DNA of 64,000 nt from Haliea sp. Its GTDB lineage: Bacteria > Pseudomonadota > Gammaproteobacteria > Pseudomonadales > Halieaceae. Positions within the stretch are counted from its first letter, which is position 1. Each line of letters starts with the position of its first letter. The translations under genes and the position numbers were made by a program. Below the pieces are notes generated by a model. That model did no database searches. It saw nothing but the letters and a program-made list of their open reading frames with translations, and had not been told where the DNA came from. Positions 9,240 to 18,015 of the stretch are shown here, piece by piece. Location: the NCBI GenBank assembly GCA_002692965.1, contig NZNC01000023.1:1-64000 (forward strand). The letters run 5' to 3'.

Positions 9240-9822
9240 TGCCACTGGCATCCTCTACGACGCCGTTGTCATCGTCATCCACGCTGGCCCGCAGTGAGCC
9301 GACACTGGTGACAATCAAGCCCCGCGCCTTTTCCGCTCCCCTGGCGTCACAGAAAACCAGGGTTCCCGTGTTGCCGAGGGAGGACCCCATGGCGTCAAAA
9401 CGGGTAAAGTCCCCGGAAAATACCATGCTGACCCGTGAGTTGGGGCGGTTTTCCCACTGCAGGCGGTTCAGGGAGGGATTGTCGACATCCACCGTGGCGC
9501 TGTCATCCGCGCCCAGCAGGACCATGTAACCACTGCTCCAGTCGGGATCCTCGCTGCAGGCAAGCCCATCGACAGTGCCACAGACAACCACGGGCAGACG
9601 GCGCGCTATCGCTTCTGAACGGGCCATGTTCAGTGTTGCACGCATGGCATAGACCTCGGAGATCAGGCGATTGTCCCGGATAAGCTCGGTAAAGGATGGG
9701 GCGGCCAGGGTCAGCGTTACGGTCAGCACCGCCAAGGTGATCATCAACTCGATCAGGGTAAAGCCCCGCGGCCCGCTTTTTTTCGACAACGGGTTGCAGG
9801 TACTGGCTATCGTCGCTGTCAC
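9223..9822 (-). CDS. fimT: GspH/FimT-type minor pilin, first gene of the pilin operon
   Basis: A prepilin of the GspH/FimT/FimU family. The leader ends in Gly20 and FTLIE follows, with Glu at +5. The globular domain has the family pattern (LNMARSEAIARR after the helix, and cysteines). The GTG at 9822 is chosen because AGGAAGG lies 8 nt upstream. A GTG at 9843 in the same frame is possible. FimT and FimU cannot be told apart by eye. It heads the run through pilE and probably provides the promoter region at 9823-9941. Confidence 0.85.
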   Translation of the reverse strand: MTATIASTCNPLSKKSGPRGFTLIELMITLAVLTVTLTLAAPSFTELIRDNRLISEVYAMRATLNMARSEAIARRLPVVVCGTVDGLACSEDPDWSSGYMVLLGADDSATVDVDNPSLNRLQWENRPNSRVSMVFSGDFTRFDAMGSSLGNTGTLVFCDARGAEKARGLIVTSVGSLRASVDDDDNGVVEDASGNDVSC

Positions 9823-9941
9823 CTCAGCACCCTTCCTGGACACCTTTCGGGCCCTTATTCTTAATCATTACTATCACAGCCTCCGGGAGGATGCCAGTAG
9901 ATACGCAGAATAATGAACAGGGCTTTTGCGGGCCACCAGCA

Positions 9942-10571
9942 TCAATGCACACTCGCCGGAGTCTTGATATTGTTCATCGCCAGCGCCAGCTGCACCCGGT
10001 CGCGCACCTGCAGCTTCTCGAATATGGCGGTCAGATGCGCCTTCACCGTGCGTTCGGTTATTTCCAGGGCCTCAGCAATCTCGCGGTTACTTTCGCCCTG
10101 GGCCACCAACCGGGCCACCATCAGCTCACGGGCAGTCAGGGAATCCAGTTCGGGCCGCTCGGGTGCAGGAGTGGGCACCACCCGCAGGGACAGGCCCATC
10201 AAGCGCTTGACCAGCTCCGGCAGCATCCAGATGCCACCGTGCTCGACGACCGTGGCAATCTCCCGCAGTTGCTCGGGAGCGGCCTCGAGGTGGCAGTAAC
10301 CCACCGCGCCGAGACTGAGCGCGCGGAAAGCATTGGCTTCCTCCGGGCTGGGCGTCATCACCACAACCCGATAGCCGTGGGTAACCGCCTGGCGCAGGGA
10401 GGCCACCCGTTCGGGCTCCTCCAGCAGGCTTACATCCAGCCACAGGATGCAGGACCGGGCATCGGGCAGTGAGGCCTCGCCGTCCATGGACGCGACCACG
10501 CGGGCCCCCGGAAAGGCTTCCCGCCACCGGCCTCGAACCACGCCACCGCGACTGACAAATATCTGCTCCAT
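9942..10571 (-). CDS. LuxR-family regulator with degenerate receiver domain
   Basis: The 209-residue protein has a C-terminal LuxR/GerE helix-turn-helix (about 140-205: LTARELMVARLVAQGESNREI, then TVKAHLTAIFEKL). The N-terminal half resembles a CheY receiver but lacks the acidic pair after beta-1. The usual switch Lys is replaced (GYCHLE instead of GYLxK), and only one Asp (WLDVSL) sits near the phosphorylation position. It may therefore act without phosphorylation. The start overlaps the lapC stop (TGATG), so it is expressed with the secretion genes. Its likely targets are the adhesin, the secretion genes or the pilin operon just downstream. Confidence 0.82.
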   Translation of the reverse strand: MEQIFVSRGGVVRGRWREAFPGARVVASMDGEASLPDARSCILWLDVSLLEEPERVASLRQAVTHGYRVVVMTPSPEEANAFRALSLGAVGYCHLEAAPEQLREIATVVEHGGIWMLPELVKRLMGLSLRVVPTPAPERPELDSLTARELMVARLVAQGESNREIAEALEITERTVKAHLTAIFEKLQVRDRVQLALAMNNIKTPASVH

Positions 10572-11989
10572 CACCGCTCCGTCAACGCATATTGCTTGGC
10601 CCGCAAGACCGGCTTCATCAGATACGCCAGTATCGTTTTCTTGCCGGTCAGGATATCCACCTGAACCGTCATGCCGGGAATGATCGGCATGTCCCCGTTG
10701 TTGCCAAAGCCGGCCTCCCGGGTCCTTACCTGAACCTCGTAGAACGGATTGCCGTCTTCGTCCAGGATGGTGTCGGCACTGATGTATTCCACCGTCCCCT
10801 CGAGGCCGCCATAGACCACAAAATCGTAGGCGGTGAACTTGACCAGTGCCTCCTGCCCAGGCACCAGAAAGGCGATATCCTTGGGCCGGATGCGAACCTC
10901 CACCAGCAAGGTGTCATCGGCAGGCACCACCTCGACCACCTCCTTGCCCGGCAGAACGACCCCGCCCAGCGTGTTGTAATAGAGGCGCTTTACGGTGCCG
11001 TCAACCGGCGAGCGCAGCTCCGTCTGCTGAACGCGATCGGTAAGCCCGGTTCCGGCCTCACGCAGCGCGTTCATGCGCGACAGGGTGTCGGTGAGCTCCT
11101 CACGCACCGTGGCCTCGAACTCCACCTCGACCTCCGTCAACTTGCGCCGGGCCTCCTCGATGGCGGAGCGCAGGCGCTGGATCTGCGCTTCCGACTGCTC
11201 AAATTCCCCGCCAAGCTGGTTCACTTCGCGCTCCAGTCGCAGGATTTCCACCCGGGACACCGCACCGGATGTCACCATTGGGCGGGTAACACTGAGCTCT
11301 TCCCGGGCCAGGGCCAGGGAGCGCGAGAGCTGGCGGGAGCGGGCACTGACTTCCGCCAGTTCCTGCTGGCGCTGCTCCAGCTGCTCGGAGGCAATCTGCA
11401 CCTGCAGCTCCAGCTGCTCGCGGGCGGTTGCGTAGAGCGCGCGCTCCTGGGCAACAATGGAGGGAACCCGCTCTTCCCATTCCGGTTCCAGCAGGAACTC
11501 GCTGCGGTTCATCAGCGCCGCCAGCCTGGCCGCCCGCACCGACAGCGCCATCAACTCTGCCTGGTTCTCCCGCAGGTTGGACTCGGAACGGGTGCGGTCC
11601 AGCCGTACCAGCAATTCCCCGGCTTTGACCCGGTCGCCTGCCCGCACATTGATCTCGCGAATCACCCCGCCATCCTGGGATTGCAGGACCTGAATCTGAC
11701 GCGAAGGTATTACCTTGCCGTCACCGCGGGTGACTTCATCGATCTCCGCCACCGCCGCCCAGGCCACCAGGGCCACCACGATTGCGGCGAGCACGTACAG
11801 CAGCCGCCGCGCCCGCAGGGGCTGCTGCTCGATGTAGCTGCGATGGGCGTCCTGATCCCAGGTGCGCGGGGCATCCGCCGGATCGCGCAACCAGGGTGCA
11901 AACAGGAAATCGGCCAGGAAACGCCGACGGGGCGCCGGCTCGGCATCGGGCTGTGTCTGACGGATAGGTACCGGCTGCTCGTCACTCAT
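10571..11989 (-). CDS. Type I secretion membrane fusion protein (LapC/HlyD family)
   Basis: The 472-residue protein has a cytoplasmic N-terminus of about 62 residues, one membrane segment (63-81) and a first half-lipoyl region (RGDGKVIPSRQIQVLQ). A long periplasmic coiled coil (about 140-310) and the second lipoyl/beta-barrel region follow, as in HlyD, LapC and PrtE. It bridges the inner-membrane ABC transporter and a TolC-like channel. The ATG overlaps the lapB stop (ATGA). It most likely exports the adhesin at 1-2325. A LapE/TolC gene is not adjacent. Confidence 0.9.
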   Translation of the reverse strand: MSDEQPVPIRQTQPDAEPAPRRRFLADFLFAPWLRDPADAPRTWDQDAHRSYIEQQPLRARRLLYVLAAIVVALVAWAAVAEIDEVTRGDGKVIPSRQIQVLQSQDGGVIREINVRAGDRVKAGELLVRLDRTRSESNLRENQAELMALSVRAARLAALMNRSEFLLEPEWEERVPSIVAQERALYATAREQLELQVQIASEQLEQRQQELAEVSARSRQLSRSLALAREELSVTRPMVTSGAVSRVEILRLEREVNQLGGEFEQSEAQIQRLRSAIEEARRKLTEVEVEFEATVREELTDTLSRMNALREAGTGLTDRVQQTELRSPVDGTVKRLYYNTLGGVVLPGKEVVEVVPADDTLLVEVRIRPKDIAFLVPGQEALVKFTAYDFVVYGGLEGTVEYISADTILDEDGNPFYEVQVRTREAGFGNNGDMPIIPGMTVQVDILTGKKTILAYLMKPVLRAKQYALTER

Positions 11990-14115
11990 CGCGCCGCCCC
12001 TATCTTGCCCTGCTGCAGCGCCTGGATCACGCTGTCCCGTGGACCGTCGGCCACCACCTTGCCGTTGTCGACGACCAGGATACGATCGACCATCTCCAGC
12101 AGTGAATTGCGGTGGGTCACCACCAGCCAGGTACGCCCCTTGAGATAGCTCTTGAGCTGGTTCTTGACCGCGACCTCGGTGGAGTGATCCATCGAGCCCG
12201 TCGGCTCATCCATGAACAGGATCGGCGGGTCGTGAATCACCGCCCGAGCCAGGGCGACGCACTTGCGCTGCCCCCCGGACAGCGAGTCGCCGCGCTCGCT
12301 GACCACCATGTCGAAACCCTGGGGGTGGCGGTTGATAAAGTCGTCCAGATTGGCGATTTCCGCCGCCCGCACCAGGTCGTGGTCGGAAACGTTGGCATGG
12401 GACAGGGTAATGTTGTCGCGCAGGCTGCCGAAGAACAGGGTCACATCTTGGGGCACATAGCCGACCCGGGCGCGGTACTCGCCGGGGTCGAGCTGGCGCA
12501 GATCCACGCCATCGATCATCACCGCCCCCTCGATGGGCTGGTAGAGCCCCATGGCCAGTTTCTGCAGAGTCGACTTGCCCGAGCCCACACGGCCCAGTAT
12601 GGCGACATGCTCCCCGGGGCTGATCTTGAAGGAGACATTGTGCAGTGAGGGGATTTCGCTGCCCGGGTAAGCGAAGGACACATTGCGAAACTCGATCTCA
12701 CCCCGGAACAGCTCCCGGGACAGGAACTGTGCACCCTCGGCGCGCTCGAGTGGCTTGTCCATGATGTCGTCGAGGGACGTCAGCGCGATATCCGCGTTGT
12801 GCCACGAGGTGATCAGGCCGGCGACCTGCCCGAAGGGCGCCATGATGCGGCCACTCAACATGGTGCAGGCAATCAGCCCGCCCATGCTCAGTTCCCCCGC
12901 GGTAATCAGGTAGACCCCGGTGACAATCACGAACAGCGTGACCATCTGCGCGCCCCACTGGGTCACGTTGATGGTGGAGTTGGAGACCAGCCGCAACTGC
13001 ACCCCGACATGGGCCAGGAAAGAGGTTGCTTCCTCCCACTTGCGCTGCATGCGCGACTCGGCGCCCATCGCCTTGAGGGTATCCAGCCCGCTCAGGCTCT
13101 CGATCAGCGTGGCGTTGCGCTGCGCCCCGGCGCGATAGGTAGTTTCCGAGAGCGCCTTGAGCTTGCCCTGGGTGGCCAGCGCGTAGCCCACCACGATGCA
13201 CAGTCCGAGCACGACCGGAATCAGAATGGGCCAGGCGATCCAGCCAATCACGGCCATGAACAGCAGCGCGAAGGGAATATCAATCACGGTGGTAATCGTG
13301 GCCGAGGTAATAAAGTCGCGCACGGTCTCGAAGGAGCGCAGGTTCACCGCATAGGAGCCCACCGACTGGGCGCGGTTCTCCAGCCGCGCCCCCAATACCC
13401 GCTCCATGATCTTGGACGACAGGTCCACATCCACCCGGCGGCTGGCCAGGTCGAGGAAGTAACCGCGCATGGTGCGCAGGACAATGTCCGCCAGCAGGAT
13501 GATCACAACGCCCGCTGCCAGCATCCACAGGGTCTCGACTGCATAGTTGGGCACCACGCGGTCATAGACGTTCATGGTAAACAGGGGCAGCGCCAGCGCG
13601 AATACGTTGATAAAGAACGCCGCCAGCAGGACATCGCGGTAAATCGGCGCATTGGCCCGGATGGCATCCCAGAACCAGTGGCCGCGATTGGAGGTGCCGG
13701 TACGCGGCGTGCGCTGGTCAAAGCGATAGCGGGGCCGGCAGAGGATCACGTGCCCGGATTGCTGGCTGCGAAGTTTCTCCGCCGGCACGTCCACTGCCGC
13801 CTCACCGAGGGCGGGGAAAATCACCGTCGCCGTCTGCCCGTCCTCGCTCCAGCCCATCAGCAGACAGGCGCGCTCATTCTTGAGCAGCACCACCGCGGGC
13901 AGAAGCTCGGGCTCCAGATCCTCCACCGCCACCGGTCGCGTGCGGCTGACCAGGCCAGCGCGACTGGCGGCGCGGGCAAACAGCCCGGGCGTCAGGCGAC
14001 CCTCGCTGTCCAGGGGCAAACCGCTGGCGAGGGCCTCGGGCGTCGACGCACTGCCGTGATAGCGGCACAGCGCCAGCAGACACTGCAGCAGCGGATCATC
14101 CTGTCTTGCGGTCAT
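11986..14115 (-). CDS. Type I secretion ABC transporter (LapB family)
   Basis: The 709-residue protein has three parts. The N-terminal C39-like domain (about 1-130) has no catalytic Cys at the expected place, so it should bind rather than cut substrate. A six-helix membrane domain spans about 155-450. The nucleotide-binding domain has Walker A GRVGSGKST, signature LSGGQRK and Walker B ILFMDEP. This layout is that of LapB/HlyB-type exporters of RTX adhesins. It is the first gene of a lapB-lapC-regulator operon, with the promoter expected in 14116-14351. Confidence 0.92.
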   Translation of the reverse strand: MTARQDDPLLQCLLALCRYHGSASTPEALASGLPLDSEGRLTPGLFARAASRAGLVSRTRPVAVEDLEPELLPAVVLLKNERACLLMGWSEDGQTATVIFPALGEAAVDVPAEKLRSQQSGHVILCRPRYRFDQRTPRTGTSNRGHWFWDAIRANAPIYRDVLLAAFFINVFALALPLFTMNVYDRVVPNYAVETLWMLAAGVVIILLADIVLRTMRGYFLDLASRRVDVDLSSKIMERVLGARLENRAQSVGSYAVNLRSFETVRDFITSATITTVIDIPFALLFMAVIGWIAWPILIPVVLGLCIVVGYALATQGKLKALSETTYRAGAQRNATLIESLSGLDTLKAMGAESRMQRKWEEATSFLAHVGVQLRLVSNSTINVTQWGAQMVTLFVIVTGVYLITAGELSMGGLIACTMLSGRIMAPFGQVAGLITSWHNADIALTSLDDIMDKPLERAEGAQFLSRELFRGEIEFRNVSFAYPGSEIPSLHNVSFKISPGEHVAILGRVGSGKSTLQKLAMGLYQPIEGAVMIDGVDLRQLDPGEYRARVGYVPQDVTLFFGSLRDNITLSHANVSDHDLVRAAEIANLDDFINRHPQGFDMVVSERGDSLSGGQRKCVALARAVIHDPPILFMDEPTGSMDHSTEVAVKNQLKSYLKGRTWLVVTHRNSLLEMVDRILVVDNGKVVADGPRDSVIQALQQGKIGAAR

Positions 14116-14351
14116 TCACTCCCCTCGGGGCCGGGTCACGGGTCTTTATTCTGCAAAGTCGCAAAAACACCACCTTGCGAAGCAGTCAGAGCATAAGTCA
14201 GACCACCCTCAATTACCATGCACGCCAGCAGACAGTGGGACCCCGAGCACAGAAACGGCGCGCCGGTGACCCTCGGCAATTGTTTTGCCGTGACACATGA
14301 CGCAAAATACTTTCCCCGCCCGCCACAGGCTCGTAATACGGGAGGCTGGCC

Positions 14352-14570
14352 ATGTCAGACAAACGCGCACATTTTGAAGTTCGGGACCTGTCCCCTCCGA
14401 TTGATTACGACAGCGACGGCAAGCCGGTCTATAAAGGCCCCGAGCGCCGCCGGCAGAACCGGCGCGACGGTCGCGACCGCCGCGAGGAAGTCCGCTTCGA
14501 GTTCGGCAAGGATGACCGCCGTCAGAAGCCCGGCCGACGCGAGGGCGACAAGGCCCCCAAGTTCTGGTGA
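14352..14570 (+). CDS. Small Arg-rich charged protein, 72 aa, unknown function
   Basis: No family is recognised. The ATG has GGAGG six bases upstream. The protein is highly charged: an acidic N-terminal third, then runs of Arg mixed with Asp and Glu (GPERRRQNRRDGRDRREE, then DDRRQKPGRREGD). There is no membrane segment or signal peptide. It is divergent from lapB and ends 10 bp before the end of convergent kbl. The good ribosome site and the clear end of coding bias support a real gene. A nucleic-acid or ribosome-associated role is only a guess from composition. Confidence 0.65.
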   Translation: MSDKRAHFEVRDLSPPIDYDSDGKPVYKGPERRRQNRRDGRDRREEVRFEFGKDDRRQKPGRREGDKAPKFW

Positions 14571-14580
14571 ACTTGCTTCC

Positions 14581-15768
14581 CTAAATGTTCAACCGCGCCT
14601 TGACCCGCGCGAAGCCCGCCAGCGCGGCATCGATATCCGACCCGGAAAGGGCCGCGGACATCTGTGTCCGAATTCGTGCCTGCCCGCGGGGCACCACCGG
14701 GTAGGCAAAGGCCACCACGTAGACCCCCTCCTCCAGCATTTCACGGGCGAAGCGCGCCGCCAGACCGGCGTCGTGCAGCATCACCGGCACGATGGGGTGC
14801 TCTCCCGGCAGTAGCTCAAAACCCAGGTCTTCCAGGCCCGCCCGGAAACGCCGCGTATTCTCGGTCAGCCGCTGGCGCAGGGCAGGCTCCTCCTCCACCA
14901 GCTCGACCGCACGCAATGCGCCGGCCACCACCGGTGGCGCCACGGTATTGGAAAACAGGTAGGGCCGGGAGCGCTGGCGCAGCAGGGCAACGATTTCCTG
15001 CCGCGCTGCAGTAAAGCCACCGCTGGCCCCGCCCAGGGCCTTGCCCAGGGTACCCGTGAGAATATCCACCCGCTCCATACAGCCGCGCAGTTCGTGCGTG
15101 CCGCGTCCCGTGGCACCCAGGAAACCGGTGGCGTGGCAGTCGTCGACATGCACCAGGGCATCGTAGCGCTCGGCGAGGTCACAGATGTCGTCGAGGCGGG
15201 CGATATACCCGTCCATGGAAAACACGCCGTCGGTGGTGATCAGTTTGAAGCGCGCACCCGCCGCGTCCGCGGCCTGCAGCTGCGCCTCCAGGTCAGCCAT
15301 GTCACTGTTGCGGTAGCGAAAACGCTTCGCCTTGCACAGGCGGATACCGTCGATGATGCTGGCGTGGTTCAAGGCGTCGGAGAGCACCGCATCCTCTTCC
15401 CCGAGCAGCGTTTCGAACAGGCCGCCGTTGGCGTCAAAGCAGGATGGGTAGAGGATCGTGTCCTGCATGCCCAGGAAGGCAGACAGGCGTTCCTCCAACT
15501 GCCGGTGCAGGGTCTGGGTGCCACAGATGAAGCGCACGGAGGCCATGCCGTAGCCCCAGCGTGCCAGGCCCTCCGCCGCGGCCCGGTTGACCTCGGGGTG
15601 CTGGGCCAGGCCCAGGTAGTTGTTGGCACACAGGTTGAGCAGGTCGCGACCGGCGACCCCGACGTGCGCCCCCTGGGGCGTATCAATCAAACGCTCGTGG
15701 CGGGTCAGCCCGGCGGCCTCGATCTCCTCCAGCTGCGCCGCCAGGTGGGCACGGAATGCGGTACTCAT
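14581..15768 (-). CDS. kbl: 2-amino-3-ketobutyrate CoA ligase (glycine C-acetyltransferase)
   Basis: The 395-residue, PLP-dependent alpha-oxoamine synthase matches the usual family length. Visible signatures are NNYLGLA near the N-terminus, DDCHATG around residue 210 and the PLP lysine in [13 protein letters not shown]. It converts 2-amino-3-ketobutyrate plus CoA to glycine and acetyl-CoA, the second step of threonine breakdown. It starts 1 bp after the tdh stop and so forms a tdh-kbl operon. Confidence 0.96.
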   Translation of the reverse strand: MSTAFRAHLAAQLEEIEAAGLTRHERLIDTPQGAHVGVAGRDLLNLCANNYLGLAQHPEVNRAAAEGLARWGYGMASVRFICGTQTLHRQLEERLSAFLGMQDTILYPSCFDANGGLFETLLGEEDAVLSDALNHASIIDGIRLCKAKRFRYRNSDMADLEAQLQAADAAGARFKLITTDGVFSMDGYIARLDDICDLAERYDALVHVDDCHATGFLGATGRGTHELRGCMERVDILTGTLGKALGGASGGFTAARQEIVALLRQRSRPYLFSNTVAPPVVAGALRAVELVEEEPALRQRLTENTRRFRAGLEDLGFELLPGEHPIVPVMLHDAGLAARFAREMLEEGVYVVAFAYPVVPRGQARIRTQMSAALSGSDIDAALAGFARVKARLNI

Positions 15769-15769
15769 G

Positions 15770-16798
15770 CTAGCTCTCCCAGTTGAGGACGACCTTGCTG
15801 GCCTCGCCGTCGCTCATCACATCAAAACCGCGCTGGAAATCGCGGAAACTCATGCGGTGGGTGATAACCGGGGATATGTCCAGGCCAGACTCGATCATCA
15901 CCGACATCTTGTACCAGGTTTCATACATTTCCCGGCCGTAGATCCCCTTCAGGGTGAGCATGTTGAAGATCACGGTGTTCCAGTCGATCGCCGTGTTCTC
16001 CGAGGGAATGCCCAGGATCGCCACCTTGCCGCCGTGGCACATGTTGGCCAGCAGGTCATTGAAGGCCGCCGGATTGCCGGACATTTCCAGCCCGACATCG
16101 AAGCCCTCGCGCATGCCCAGGCTGCGCTGGACCTCCGCGAGGGACTCCCGCTGGACGTTGACGGTGCGGGTCGCACCCAGCCGGGCGGCCAGTTCGAGCC
16201 GGCTGTCGACCAGGTCGGTAATCACCACGTGGCGGGCACCCGCGTGGCGACAGACCGCCGCCGCCATCGCGCCGATCGGGCCGGCGCCGGTGATCAGGAC
16301 ATCCTCCCCCAGCAGGTCGAATTGCAGGGCCGTATGCACCGCGTTGCCGAAGGGGTCGAAAAGCGCCGCGACATCCAGGTCGATGCCCTCGCTGTGCTCC
16401 CAGACGTTGGACATCGGCAGGGCCAGGTATTCGGCAAAGGCGCCGGGACGGTTCACCCCGACGCCGCTGGTATGGGCACAGAGGTGGCGGCGGCCAGCCA
16501 TGCAGTTGCGGCAGCGGCCGCAGACCACATGACCCTCGCCGGAGACAATCTGCCCGGGACGGAAGTCCACCACATTGGAGCCGACCTCGACGATCTCGCC
16601 GACGAACTCGTGGCCGACAATCATGGGCACCGGGATGGTTTTCCGGGCCCAGCTGTTCCAGTGGTAGATGTGCATGTCGGTGCCGCAGATGGCGGTCCGC
16701 AGCACGCGAATCAGCACATCGTTGATGCCGATGCGTGGAATCGGCACCTCCTCCAGCCAGAGACCGGGCGCGGCCTCTTTCTTGACCAGTGCCAGCAT
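15770..16798 (-). CDS. tdh: L-threonine 3-dehydrogenase
   Basis: The 342-residue zinc-dependent medium-chain dehydrogenase begins at the ATG at 16798, with AAGGGAGG just upstream. The frame is open further upstream, but that part does not belong to the family. Catalytic zinc ligands are visible (CGTD..H, then GHEFVGE). The structural zinc Cys cluster (CGRCRNC......C) and a Rossmann motif GAGPIGAM are also present. It oxidises L-threonine to 2-amino-3-ketobutyrate with NAD+, feeding Kbl next door. Confidence 0.96.
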   Translation of the reverse strand: MLALVKKEAAPGLWLEEVPIPRIGINDVLIRVLRTAICGTDMHIYHWNSWARKTIPVPMIVGHEFVGEIVEVGSNVVDFRPGQIVSGEGHVVCGRCRNCMAGRRHLCAHTSGVGVNRPGAFAEYLALPMSNVWEHSEGIDLDVAALFDPFGNAVHTALQFDLLGEDVLITGAGPIGAMAAAVCRHAGARHVVITDLVDSRLELAARLGATRTVNVQRESLAEVQRSLGMREGFDVGLEMSGNPAAFNDLLANMCHGGKVAILGIPSENTAIDWNTVIFNMLTLKGIYGREMYETWYKMSVMIESGLDISPVITHRMSFRDFQRGFDVMSDGEASKVVLNWES

Positions 16799-16877
16799 GA
16801 CGCCTCCCTTTTGCAGGGGCAAAGGTTCACCCGCGTTGCCCACCCCGGCTTCCTCGGCGGGATAGAGGCACTCGCGC

Positions 16878-17918
16878 TCAGCGGGCCGGGGCGCGCCTCG
16901 CGGTGTGTGCGGCAAACAGCATAGCAGAGAGCAGGACGACCGCGCCGCCCTGGTGGGCCGCCGCCAGGCTCACCGGCACGTGCAGGAGCAGGGTCTTGAT
17001 GCCCAGGGTGACCTGCAGCCAGAGCGCCAGCACCAGGCACACGCAGGCCACTTTCGCGCGGAAGGTGCCCAGGCGGCGCCAGAGGAAAAAGGCAAAGCCG
17101 TGGATCAGCACGAACAGGAGGTAGGCGAAGATGCGGTGATTGAACTGGATCGCGGTGATGTCCTCGAAGGCGTCCAGCCAGGCGGGGTCGCCACTGTAAA
17201 GTCCGGGCGGAATGAAGCTGCTGCCCATCAGCGGCCAGGTACTGAAGGCAAAGCCGGCGCGGGTCCCGGCAACCAGGCCGCCGGACAGGATCATCAGGTA
17301 AACCAGGCCCACCAGCACCAGTCCCCAGCGCGCCACCCCGCCGCGCATCTGCCCCGGTCGGGGGCTGAGGGTAAGCAAATCGTAGATCAACCACAGCATC
17401 CAGGCGTAGATCAGCACCGCCAGCCCCAGGTGCGCCGTGAGGCGATACTGGCTGACGTGGGGATCGTCCACCAGTCCGCTCTTGACCATGTACCAGCCGA
17501 GCAGCCCCTGGCAGGCACCGAGCAGGAACAGGCCCCATAACTTGGGCATCATTCCGGCCCGGATACGTCCCTTGAGGGCAAAATAGAGCATGGGGAAAAA
17601 GAACAGCACCCCGATCAGGCGCCCCAGCACCCGGTGCAGGTACTCGTACATGAAGATGGACTTGAAAGCGTCCAGGGACATGCCGCGGTTGATTTTCTGG
17701 TACTCGGGGAACTGCCGGTATTTCTCGAACACCTCCAGCCAGGCCTGCTCGGTCAGTGGCGGTATGATGCCCATCAGCGGCCGCCACTCGACCATCGACA
17801 GGCCCGAGTGGGTCAGCCGGGTGACACCGCCCAGCAGTATCATGCCGAAGATCACCGCGGCACAGAGAATCAGCCAGGCGGCCACCTGACGGTCATGCTG
17901 GGTTTGCTGGTAGAGCAC
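16878..17918 (-). CDS. ctaA: Heme A synthase (COX15/CtaA family)
   Basis: The 346-residue integral membrane protein has about eight hydrophobic helices. The conserved heme-ligating His residues are visible in [26 protein letters not shown] and AAHQGGAV, together with the [13 protein letters not shown] signature near the N-terminus. It oxidises heme O to heme A for aa3-type cytochrome oxidase. The start is GTG, with GAGGG upstream. It lies 79 bp upstream of tdh on the same strand and is not with other oxidase genes in this window. Confidence 0.92.
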   Translation of the reverse strand: MLYQQTQHDRQVAAWLILCAAVIFGMILLGGVTRLTHSGLSMVEWRPLMGIIPPLTEQAWLEVFEKYRQFPEYQKINRGMSLDAFKSIFMYEYLHRVLGRLIGVLFFFPMLYFALKGRIRAGMMPKLWGLFLLGACQGLLGWYMVKSGLVDDPHVSQYRLTAHLGLAVLIYAWMLWLIYDLLTLSPRPGQMRGGVARWGLVLVGLVYLMILSGGLVAGTRAGFAFSTWPLMGSSFIPPGLYSGDPAWLDAFEDITAIQFNHRIFAYLLFVLIHGFAFFLWRRLGTFRAKVACVCLVLALWLQVTLGIKTLLLHVPVSLAAAHQGGAVVLLSAMLFAAHTARRAPAR

Positions 17919-18015
17919 GCTGTCGCCCTCGCTGCTGGTTCAGACGGGGCGCAATGATAGCGGAAATACCGCGGAAAGGCGTACACTGCGCGCCCACCCT
18001 GAACCGCCGATACCC

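Noticed and set aside
14285-14315. TTTTGC/GCAAAA inverted repeat upstream of the small Arg-rich gene as an operator
   Set aside because: Only six matched bases with an imperfect centre and no known consensus.
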